From assembly GCA_029983925.1 (NCBI GenBank), contig JASBYO010000001.1, positions 1 to 64,000 on the forward strand: a stretch of DNA of 64,000 nt, read 5' to 3'. The notes beneath the pieces are model-generated. The model was not told where the DNA came from. It did no database searches and saw only the letters and a list, made by a program, of their open reading frames with translations. The position numbers and the translations under genes are program-made. Source of the stretch: Flexilinea sp. GTDB lineage: Bacteria > Chloroflexota > Anaerolineae > Anaerolineales > Anaerolineaceae. Shown piece after piece: positions 18,105-24,968 of this stretch (the first letter of the stretch is position 1; each line of letters opens with the position of its first letter).

Positions 18105-18398
18105 TAAACGTAACTCCTTCAAAACCCGAAACGAAGCAGGCGGATCCGGCCGGTTTTATCCCGATGACCCCTGACCTTCGTAATTCGGAAAAGAAAAATT
18201 CACTTTCCTATAACTTTGAAAAATCATACTCTTTTTCGTTTGAAAATTGCGGATGTGATGACAAATCAGGGCTATCCGACCGCTTTGTCGCGTTCGCGGA
18301 CCCGGGCGGTTGGTAAGACCTGATAATTTTGTTTATTGGTTATAATTGTTTTAAAGGTCTGGCAGCTCGCCGATCGGGCAATTAAGGAGGAAGTTCTG
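18105..18398. other. Divergent intergenic region (activase / NBR1-Ig lipoprotein)
   Basis: No coding frame was recognised. A perfect TATAAT at 18341-18346 on the plus strand is the probable -10 for the lipoprotein gene; no good -35 lies at 16-18 bases. Confidence 0.4.
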
Positions 18399-19577
18399 AT
18401 GGTAAAGAGAGCGCCGTTCCATCTCATTTTAATTTTATTTTTTTTCTCATGGACGGCGGCGGGCTGTTCGTTCGGCTCGCCAAATTTATCAAATAGCGAT
18501 CCGAACCCGACCGACGCGTTGTCTGCGATCTCGGCGGATTTGATTGGGACGAGCGTTCAGGAAACGGTAGCGGCGCTTGCTCCGGGCGGAGCGGAAACGG
18601 AGCCGCCCGATCCGGTCGCGACCTTTGTCGCGCGGACGCTGACGGCGCTGAATCCGACCGGGACGGATAAGCGCATATCCCGGGAAATAATTACCGCGGT
18701 GTACCAGACGGTTGAAGCTTTGAAACCGGCGGCGACCGAAGCGGTCAGTCCGGAATGGCTGACTGCGACGGCGATGAACGGGACGATCGCTGCGTATGAC
18801 CGGAATTTGACGTCAACCGCGGCGCCTGAAAAACAGGGCTTGCATGCAGCCGCGCCGTCGCCCTGCGACGTTATGACGTTCGTTGCCGATATGTCGGTTC
18901 CCGACGGGACGGTCCTGGAGCCCGGCGAAGCTTTCAGAAAAACCTGGCGGATTAGAAATAGCGGCGCCTGCGCCTGGACGACGGCGTATCAGTTCGTTTT
19001 TACCAAGGGCGACCGTATCGGCGCGCCCGAATCGGTTTCGCTGCCGGTTCCAGTGAATCCCGGCGAATCGGTCGATATCTCCGTCGATATGACCGCGCCG
19101 GTGAATTCAGGAACTTACCGCGGTCACTGGATGTTGAAAAATCCGAGCGGCCGGCTGATCGGATTAGATCGAAGCTGGGAAAACGGCGTTTGGGTCGATA
19201 TCCGCGTCGGCGCGGGCGGTTCGCTTCCGCTCAGCTGTAAACATTTCCGTACCGCTTTTTTAGCCGGCGGGTCGGGGGAGATTCGGTTCTCGATCGGCGT
19301 TCAAAATACCGGTCATACGACTTGGGTAAAATCCGCCGTCCAGCTGGTTCATCTTTATGGCGATTTGGATAATTTTATCGGCAGGAATCGCCGCTATACC
19401 TTGCCGACCGACGTGCAGCCGGGTCAATCGGTCGAATTTATCGGACTGAACTGTTCTTCCGGCTGCGCGTCTTATTTTTATGATGGCCAAAGTTCGGATA
19501 CATGGGCGATCGTAAGCGGTTCCGATACGATTTGTACGTTTGACGGCTTGGGTAATCGGGTTGAGCTGTCGCCGTAA
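18399..19577 (+). CDS. Lipoprotein with NBR1-type Ig-like domain
   Basis: 392 residues from the ATG at 18399, which follows AAGGAGG by eight bases; upstream in-frame TTG starts lack a site. The N-terminal hydrophobic stretch ends in the lipobox TAAGC, so Cys is lipid-modified and the protein is anchored to the outer face of the membrane. A Thr/Ala/Pro-rich region of loose helical repeats (TAVYQTVEALKP-like) follows. From about residue 155 comes an N_BRCA1_IG-type domain with DMSVPDGTVLEPGEAF, KTWRIRNSGACAW and GTYRGHWMLKNPSG, then a second all-beta domain to the end. Such proteins are abundant in Anaerolineae; their ligand is unknown. It is the diverged first member of a three-gene tandem family. 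Confidence 0.88.
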   Translation: MVKRAPFHLILILFFFSWTAAGCSFGSPNLSNSDPNPTDALSAISADLIGTSVQETVAALAPGGAETEPPDPVATFVARTLTALNPTGTDKRISREIITAVYQTVEALKPAATEAVSPEWLTATAMNGTIAAYDRNLTSTAAPEKQGLHAAAPSPCDVMTFVADMSVPDGTVLEPGEAFRKTWRIRNSGACAWTTAYQFVFTKGDRIGAPESVSLPVPVNPGESVDISVDMTAPVNSGTYRGHWMLKNPSGRLIGLDRSWENGVWVDIRVGAGGSLPLSCKHFRTAFLAGGSGEIRFSIGVQNTGHTTWVKSAVQLVHLYGDLDNFIGRNRRYTLPTDVQPGQSVEFIGLNCSSGCASYFYDGQSSDTWAIVSGSDTICTFDGLGNRVELSP

Positions 19578-19685
19578 ACGCTTGCGTCTGTCATGAAGGC
19601 GTGATTCGCGTTCCGTCTTAAACGTTTTATCTCGGCGACAGCGTACGGAACTGTACGGATGGGCTTTGCCGGAAGGAGAGAAAAG

Positions 19686-20966
19686 ATGAAAAGAGTTTGT
19701 TTATTGTCAGCCGCCGTTTTGTTTGTTTTGTTTTGCGCGTTGATCTTCAGCTTTAGCGCGGCGCCGGCGCTGGCCGTTCAGGCGATGCCGAATCAGGTCG
19801 CGACCAGCGTCTATCAGACGGTTCAGGCGATGATCACGCCGACGCCGACGGTTTCAATAAAAGCGCTGAAAATCGCGATTTTGGTGAATCAAACTTTGGA
19901 AGCTTACCTGACCGGGACGCCGACGCCGGAGCGGATCGGGAATCTGGAAACGGCGGTATATGGGACGATCGAAGCGCTGAAACCGACGGCGACGCTATCG
20001 GGGGAGGACGCCGAAATCGCGACAGCGGTTCATCGGACGGTTCAGGCGTTTATGCCGACGGCGACGCCGACGATGAAACCGGAATCGGTTGTGGGGACGG
20101 CGTTGGCGGCGACGGTTGAATCGCTGCAGCAGATGATGGCGGCGACGAGAAACGCTGCGCCTGCGCTGCCGACGAAGTCGGTTTGGGGGCCGCCTCCGAC
20201 GGCGCCGGGGCCGATCGCGACGCCGGTTCCGTGCGAGTCGTTCCGTTATGTTGCGGACGTGACGATACCGGACGGGACGATCATGACGCCGGGACAGAGT
20301 TTTCAGAAAACCTGGCGCGTTTTGAATACGGGGAGCTGCGTCTGGTCGACGGCGTATCAGTTCGTCTTCGCGCGCGGGGACCAATTGAACGCGCCGGCAG
20401 GGGTTTCGTTGACGCGGAACGTGAACCCGGGCGAAACGATCGATATTACGGTACCGATGAGCGCGCCGATGACGAACGGGACGTACCGCGGGAGTTGGCT
20501 GCTGCGGAATCCGTCGGGTCAGCTGTTCGGGATGGGCGCGGGCGGCCGCGACGGCGTCTGGGTCGATATCCGCGTTCAGGGCGGCGGCGCTCCTACTGTA
20601 TCGGGCAGCGAATTTGCTTGCCAGTATATTGAAACGCGGTATAACTCGGCTTTTGAGATTGACGCGGTCTATAAGATTTATCTCAAGAATACTGGGGCGG
20701 CAGTTTGGTCAAAGACCGATGTTGACTTGATCTTTGAGTCGGCGAATGGTCCGGATGCGGATTTCTTTCTCGGAAATATCGGCGAAATTCGCGATCTGCC
20801 GCGGAGCGTAGTTCCGGGAGAAATCGTCGAAATCGGCGAGTACGTGAGTCCGGTCTCTTTGGATTATTTTAAGGAAGCGAATTTCCTAACCACATGGCGG
20901 TTGACGAATAATTCGGAAACGATCTGCGTCTTTAACGGGTTGGCGAATATTACGAGCGCCTACTAG
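19686..20966 (+). CDS. Secreted NBR1-type Ig-like protein, copy A
   Basis: 426 residues from the ATG at 19686, which follows AAGGAG. The signal peptide MKRVCLLSAAVLFVLFCALI ends near ALAVQA. Residues about 35-180 contain four or five short helical repeats of the form TAVxxTVxALxPTATP, likely an extended stalk. The NBR1-type Ig domain (DVTIPDGTIMTPGQSF, KTWRVLNTGSCVW, GTYRGSWLLRNPSG) follows, and then a distinct C-terminal beta domain starting CQYIETRYNSAFEID. From base 19792 to 20582 the gene appears identical to copy B; the signal peptide and C-terminal domain differ. This suggests recent duplication or gene conversion of the middle. Function unknown; a surface binding role is likely. Confidence 0.88.
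   Translation: MKRVCLLSAAVLFVLFCALIFSFSAAPALAVQAMPNQVATSVYQTVQAMITPTPTVSIKALKIAILVNQTLEAYLTGTPTPERIGNLETAVYGTIEALKPTATLSGEDAEIATAVHRTVQAFMPTATPTMKPESVVGTALAATVESLQQMMAATRNAAPALPTKSVWGPPPTAPGPIATPVPCESFRYVADVTIPDGTIMTPGQSFQKTWRVLNTGSCVWSTAYQFVFARGDQLNAPAGVSLTRNVNPGETIDITVPMSAPMTNGTYRGSWLLRNPSGQLFGMGAGGRDGVWVDIRVQGGGAPTVSGSEFACQYIETRYNSAFEIDAVYKIYLKNTGAAVWSKTDVDLIFESANGPDADFFLGNIGEIRDLPRSVVPGEIVEIGEYVSPVSLDYFKEANFLTTWRLTNNSETICVFNGLANITSAY
19792..20582 (+). repeat. Direct repeat, copy 1 of about 791 bp
   Basis: This stretch matches 21317-22107 at a constant offset of 1525 bases with no difference found by eye, including in alternative reading frames. A single G/A change at 20583/22108 is followed by a few more identical bases. 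It covers the stalk repeats and the whole NBR1-Ig domain. Confidence 0.92.
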
Positions 20967-21005
20967 GCGAGGCGATAGACGCGGTGCTGCAGGCTGGCTG
21001 CGGAC

Positions 21006-21074
21006 GCGGGGACCGGTTGAACGCGCCGGCGGGGGTTTCGTTGACGCGGACCGTCAACCCGGGCGAAACGATCG
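21006..21074 (+). pseudogene. Fragment of a further NBR1-Ig gene
   Basis: About 69 bases match the segment of copies A and B encoding GDQLNAPAGVSLTRNVNPGE with only about five substitutions, but with no domain on either side. It lies in the gap between copies A and B and is best read as the scar of a lost tandem copy or of an unequal crossover. Confidence 0.75.
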
Positions 21075-21213
21075 TATTCACGCGGATTGCCGGATGGTTT
21101 GATTTGAGCTATCCTCCGGCTGCGGCAGGCTGGAGTTTACGCATCGAAAGACGCGTAAAACAGGAAGCGCGCTTGAAAAAGATGGCGCGAATCGGTTAAA
21201 AAAGGAATTGGAC

Positions 21214-22500
21214 ATGAAGAAAATATGGTTTTTTATAGGGATATTGATCGTCGGATTAACGACGTTCGGGTCAGCGAGCCGGACGTCCGCGCGAGCGGTT
21301 CAAACCGGACCGTCCGATCAGGTCGCGACCAGCGTCTATCAGACGGTTCAGGCGATGATCACGCCGACGCCGACGGTTTCAATAAAAGCGCTGAAAATCG
21401 CGATTTTGGTGAATCAAACTTTGGAAGCTTACCTGACCGGGACGCCGACGCCGGAGCGGATCGGGAATCTGGAAACGGCGGTATATGGGACGATCGAAGC
21501 GCTGAAACCGACGGCGACGCTATCGGGGGAGGACGCCGAAATCGCGACAGCGGTTCATCGGACGGTTCAGGCGTTTATGCCGACGGCGACGCCGACGATG
21601 AAACCGGAATCGGTTGTGGGGACGGCGTTGGCGGCGACGGTTGAATCGCTGCAGCAGATGATGGCGGCGACGAGAAACGCTGCGCCTGCGCTGCCGACGA
21701 AGTCGGTTTGGGGGCCGCCTCCGACGGCGCCGGGGCCGATCGCGACGCCGGTTCCGTGCGAGTCGTTCCGTTATGTTGCGGACGTGACGATACCGGACGG
21801 GACGATCATGACGCCGGGACAGAGTTTTCAGAAAACCTGGCGCGTTTTGAATACGGGGAGCTGCGTCTGGTCGACGGCGTATCAGTTCGTCTTCGCGCGC
21901 GGGGACCAATTGAACGCGCCGGCAGGGGTTTCGTTGACGCGGAACGTGAACCCGGGCGAAACGATCGATATTACGGTACCGATGAGCGCGCCGATGACGA
22001 ACGGGACGTACCGCGGGAGTTGGCTGCTGCGGAATCCGTCGGGTCAGCTGTTCGGGATGGGCGCGGGCGGCCGCGACGGCGTCTGGGTCGATATCCGCGT
22101 TCAGGGCAGCGGCGCTCCTCCGCCTTCGGTTCCGCTGCAGTTCAGGTGCGAACATGTTTCAACGGTTTTCAACGACGTCCGAATGCCCGACGGAATTGAC
22201 GCGATTCGGATGACGATCAATCTTAAAAATACGGGCAGCGCGCCCTGGTCCAAAGACAGCGTCGATCTGGTTTTTACGAGCGCGCGGTTTTGGACGGACG
22301 GTTATATAAAAGTTGGTCAACGTTATGATTTAGCGGATTCGGTTTCGCCCGGAAATTCGGCGACGTTCACAGTGATTTGCGATGAATGCTATGACGATCT
22401 CTTTGAAAGTCCGGCGAACAACGTAATTTGGACGTTGATGAGCGGATCGGATCGGATTTGCGAGATCGACTTGACGCAAAATAAAATTGAAAACTGGTGA
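21214..22500 (+). CDS. Secreted NBR1-type Ig-like protein, copy B
   Basis: 428 residues from the ATG at 21214, which follows AAAAGGA by about seven bases; an in-frame TTG two codons earlier is too close to that site. The signal peptide MKKIWFFIGILIVGLTTFG is unrelated to that of copy A. The stalk repeats and the NBR1-type Ig domain are identical to copy A through 22107; the C-terminal beta domain (CEHVSTVFNDVRMPDGID onward) is different but ends in the same style (WTLMSGSDRICEI). The pattern of identical centre and different ends is that of a cassette with variable tip domains. The role is unknown, probably at the cell surface. Confidence 0.88.
   Translation: MKKIWFFIGILIVGLTTFGSASRTSARAVQTGPSDQVATSVYQTVQAMITPTPTVSIKALKIAILVNQTLEAYLTGTPTPERIGNLETAVYGTIEALKPTATLSGEDAEIATAVHRTVQAFMPTATPTMKPESVVGTALAATVESLQQMMAATRNAAPALPTKSVWGPPPTAPGPIATPVPCESFRYVADVTIPDGTIMTPGQSFQKTWRVLNTGSCVWSTAYQFVFARGDQLNAPAGVSLTRNVNPGETIDITVPMSAPMTNGTYRGSWLLRNPSGQLFGMGAGGRDGVWVDIRVQGSGAPPPSVPLQFRCEHVSTVFNDVRMPDGIDAIRMTINLKNTGSAPWSKDSVDLVFTSARFWTDGYIKVGQRYDLADSVSPGNSATFTVICDECYDDLFESPANNVIWTLMSGSDRICEIDLTQNKIENW
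21317..22107 (+). repeat. Direct repeat, copy 2 of about 791 bp
   Basis: Partner of 19792-20582 (offset 1525). The perfect identity over coding sequence, including synonymous sites, shows that the exchange is recent. Confidence 0.92.
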
Positions 22501-22788
22501 TACGGGTTCGTATTTCATAAAAGGTCTTTTAGACGTTGCCGGTCACGGGCAGGGCTCCTGAAAACAGGAGCCTCCCGCGATCGGTTTTCTCTGTAGTAGA
22601 AAGAAGCGGGGCAGGCGGGCGAGTCTTCCCCGCTTCTTGGGTTCCGTCCGGATATGTTGAAGACCTTCCGGCTGGAAGATTTAACGGTTTCAACATATTC
22701 ATTTTTTTTACAGCTTTGCGTCGTTCCATGGCGTTCTCTCTAATCCGATGAATTTAAAAAAGTTTTCGGATTTCGGGTAAAATATAGG
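22501..22788. other. Intergenic region with two hairpins before rnpB
   Basis: It contains a perfect 8-bp hairpin GGCTCCTG/CAGGAGCC (22553-22572, loop AAAA) and an 11-bp hairpin AAGAAGCGGGG/CCCCGCTTCTT (22601-22638). Neither has a T-run. They probably end or stabilise the copy B transcript. A TAAAAT at 22778-22783 is the likely -10 of rnpB. Confidence 0.6.
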
Positions 22789-23190
22789 TGTCGGGTTGGT
22801 CAGATGATCGCGGTGTGACGTGGTTTCATACCGAGGAAAGTCCGCACTCCTTAGAGCAGGATGCCGGATAACGTCCGGGGCGGGGTAACCTGCCGGAACA
22901 GGGCCACAGAAAACAGAACGCTCCGCGTAAGCGGAGTCAGTGTGAAAAGGTAGTGTAAGAGACTACCGGCGTAGACGGTAACGTCGCGGCCAGGCAACCC
23001 CCATCTGGAGCAAGGCCAAGCAGAAGCGAAGACTGTCGCGTACAGGCGAGGATCTGCTCGATCCCCATATATAAGCTTCGGGTAGGCTGCTAGAGTCGTG
23101 CAGTAATGTACGTCCCAGAGAGATGGTCATCTCAGCGGGAGAACTCGAGATCTCCTCTGAACAGAATGCGGCTTATAGACTGACCCGGCG
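22789..23190 (+). ncRNA. rnpB: RNase P RNA (bacterial type A)
   Basis: The conserved core elements are all present in order: GAGGAAAGTCCGCACTCC near 22833, the ACAGAAAACAGAACGC region near 22906, and the 3' element ACAGAATGCGGCTTATAGAC near 23161. The 5' end (GTCGGGTTGG) pairs with the 3' end (CTGACCCGGC) to close helix P1, and a T6 run follows directly. This is the catalytic RNA that removes the 5' leader from tRNA precursors. Ends are accurate to a few bases. Confidence 0.96.
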
Positions 23191-23544
23191 TTTTTTATTT
23201 CCGATTTGTTTTCAGGCTGTTGAAGACGGACGTTCGGGCGTCCGTTTTTTGATCCTCGTTTCCGGATATATTGTCGTACTTCCTGACTTCTGAACCGTAT
23301 TTTCTCTTTACTTATGCGGCATACCGTGAGGATGCCTGTTAACCCCATACTTTACCAAGCATAGTTTTTAATTTGCTTATAGGCTGCTTTACGTTCAGCC
23401 CTTGTGTTAAATCCGTATTGTCTATGGGAAGCTCTGCGCTGACATGTCTTTTTGAGTCCGGTTTCGGAAGTAAACACGATTATGTCAAGATCCCACGGTT
23501 GATAAAACAAGTCCGCGGTATTATCGGACGTTTGGCGAGGCATT
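23191..23544. other. Intergenic region after rnpB with terminator and a possible gene remnant
   Basis: It starts with T-runs and a terminator hairpin. Most of the rest is covered by a minus-strand frame of 78 codons (23352-23588) that ends in TAA and encodes a basic tail (RAERKAAYKQIKNYAW). It has no ribosome site, overlaps the end of the HD-domain gene and matches no family I know. It is more A/T-rich than its surroundings, so it may be the decayed end of an older gene. Confidence 0.35.
23226..23250 (+). terminator. Rho-independent terminator downstream of rnpB
   Basis: Arms ACGGACG and CGTCCGT close a six-base loop and are followed by six T residues. Confidence 0.85.
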
Positions 23545-24144
23545 TCAGCCTGCAAACGTATTGCGGACGGCCTCCGGGAACAGCTCATACAGATTCCCGC
23601 CCGTTTTCTCCTGAAAATACCCGAAGATCGAAAACATCTTCTTCCACTTCCCGATCATCAGCGCGTTCGCGCCGTGACGGAGGGCAACGTCGACGAGGCG
23701 CTTTTCCATCAGGCAAACCCCGGCCGGCAGCGCCAGCGCATCGCAAAGCTGGATCAGGCGGTCATAGTCCGTATATACCGCTTTCGCTAAGATGGTCTTG
23801 ATTTCCTTTCGAATCTCCTCGGTACAGTCGTCCCGTCCGCTGTATTCTTCAAAATTTTGCGTCGGAAAGGAGTGCGTGATGCAAATCTGCGCGGCTTCGG
23901 AATAGCCGTCTTTGATCAAAACGCTGTAACCGTCATAGACGTGCATCATCGACGTGACGCCTTTGTATCTGCCGAGATCATGAACCAGCCCCAGCGCGTA
24001 AGCGCGATCCGGATCCAATCCGCCTCGGTCGGCGATTATCGCGGCGGCGCGGGCCGCGACTTTGGAATGGTCAACCCATGGTCCGGGGTTCAGCTTCTCC
24101 GCCCAATTCAGATAATCTTCAGCCTTTTTCACGGGAATGATCAT
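23545..24144 (-). CDS. HD-domain phosphohydrolase
   Basis: 199 residues. The HD signature is complete: an early His (DHSKVAARAA), the paired LVHDLGRYKG, His residues in MMHVYDG and ITHSF, and a late Asp (VYTDYDRLIQLCDAL). HD proteins are metal-dependent phosphohydrolases, often acting on nucleotides or cyclic dinucleotides; small stand-alone ones like this are often annotated only as HDIG-type hydrolases. AGGAGG precedes the ATG. It is transcribed alone, divergent from the phosphodiesterase gene, with a long palindrome in between. Confidence 0.85.
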   Translation of the reverse strand: MIIPVKKAEDYLNWAEKLNPGPWVDHSKVAARAAAIIADRGGLDPDRAYALGLVHDLGRYKGVTSMMHVYDGYSVLIKDGYSEAAQICITHSFPTQNFEEYSGRDDCTEEIRKEIKTILAKAVYTDYDRLIQLCDALALPAGVCLMEKRLVDVALRHGANALMIGKWKKMFSIFGYFQEKTGGNLYELFPEAVRNTFAG

Positions 24145-24195
24145 CGTTCCTCCTGTTTCAGCTAACCTGTATATTTTGCTTTCGAGTGCGGTTGC

Positions 24196-24215
24196 CCGAA
24201 CAAATTTTTGTTCGG
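24196..24215. promoter_or_regulatory. 20-bp palindrome, likely operator
   Basis: CCGAACAAA and TTTGTTCGG are exact inverted arms around a two-base centre. The right arm contains the -35 element of the adjacent plus-strand promoter, the position expected for a repressor site. The cognate regulator is unknown. Confidence 0.6.
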
Positions 24216-24236
24216 TAAAAATTCTTGAGCTACAAT
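24208..24236 (+). promoter_or_regulatory. Promoter for the YfcE-like / DHH-CBS-PAP / GNAT operon
   Basis: TTGTTC (24208-24213) and TACAAT (24231-24236) are separated by exactly 17 bases. Confidence 0.6.
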
Positions 24237-24461
24237 GTAAAAGATTCTTTTCTCGTTATGAGGTCATTTTTTGTGTTGTCTTCCGCGCATGCCTCAAAGC
24301 GGATTTTATCATAATAAAATTTATTTTCGTAATTGTAACGATACGGACCGAATCTTATCGAAACGCAGTCTCGGTTCAAATCTTTCGTTCCCCGTCTTTG
24401 GGCTATGTTATCATTGCGTTTAGGAATAAATTATTATCTCAGGAATCGGACGGAACTCGGC

Positions 24462-24959
24462 ATGAAAATCGGAATCCTATCTGATACGCATAATCATATT
24501 CCGCGGACGACGGAGGCATTGAAAATCCTGCGCGAAGAGGGCGTTCGCGAGCTGATTCATTGCGGCGACATGACGCGGATCGAAACGGCGGAACTTTTTC
24601 AGGGATTCGCGCTCCATCACGTTTTCGGCAATAACGATATCGACGAGATCGGGCTGCGGCTGACGATCCAGTCGTTCGGTCCCGGTTCAGGGAGTTCCGA
24701 TTTATACACCGCGGAGATCGAAGGAAAGCGGATCGCCGCGATTCACGGTCATCAGCTCTCGGCGCTGACGCAGCTGATCCAATCGCAGCGGTACGACTAC
24801 GTATTTCACGGTCATACGCACCGCATTCGCGACGAGCGTATCGGCAGGACGCGGGTCGTCAACCCGGGCGCGCTCGGCGGCGCGCGCCGCGATCGGCGCA
24901 ATTTCTGTATCCTGGAGCTGACGACCGGCGATCTGACCCATTATTCGGCGTTCGATTAG
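24462..24959 (+). CDS. YfcE/MJ0936-type metallophosphoesterase
   Basis: 165 residues from the ATG at 24462; the in-frame upstream extension lacks the family start. The calcineurin-like phosphoesterase motifs appear in order: ILSDTHNH (Asp, His), HCGDMT (Asp), FGNNDID (Asn, Asp), IHGHQ (His) and FHGHTHRIRDE (His). Together they hold two metal ions. Members hydrolyse small phosphodiesters; the natural substrate is not known. The gene lies nine bases before the DHH-CBS-nucleotidyltransferase gene and likely shares its transcript. Confidence 0.92.
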   Translation: MKIGILSDTHNHIPRTTEALKILREEGVRELIHCGDMTRIETAELFQGFALHHVFGNNDIDEIGLRLTIQSFGPGSGSSDLYTAEIEGKRIAAIHGHQLSALTQLIQSQRYDYVFHGHTHRIRDERIGRTRVVNPGALGGARRDRRNFCILELTTGDLTHYSAFD

Positions 24960-24968
24960 GAAAAGCGG

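Larger units (their letters stand above)
24145..24461. other. Divergent intergenic region with a palindromic operator-like site
   Basis: Between the HD and YfcE-like genes there is no convincing gene. A plus-strand promoter (24208-24236) and a 20-bp palindrome are listed separately. After the promoter lie about 220 bases of A/T-rich leader, long for this genome; no riboswitch fold was recognised. Confidence 0.5.

Noticed and set aside
20183-20632. Plus-strand frames inside both NBR1-Ig copies (also 21708-22199)
   Set aside because: They are out-of-phase readings of the repeated segment. Their shared sequence only reflects the duplication.
22529-22729. Minus-strand 66-codon frame before rnpB
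   Set aside because: Most of it consists of the two hairpins described there; no ribosome site and no conserved-looking segment.
24236-24461. Riboswitch or small RNA in the long leader
   Set aside because: No known conserved riboswitch core was recognised by eye, and no terminator separates it from the downstream gene.
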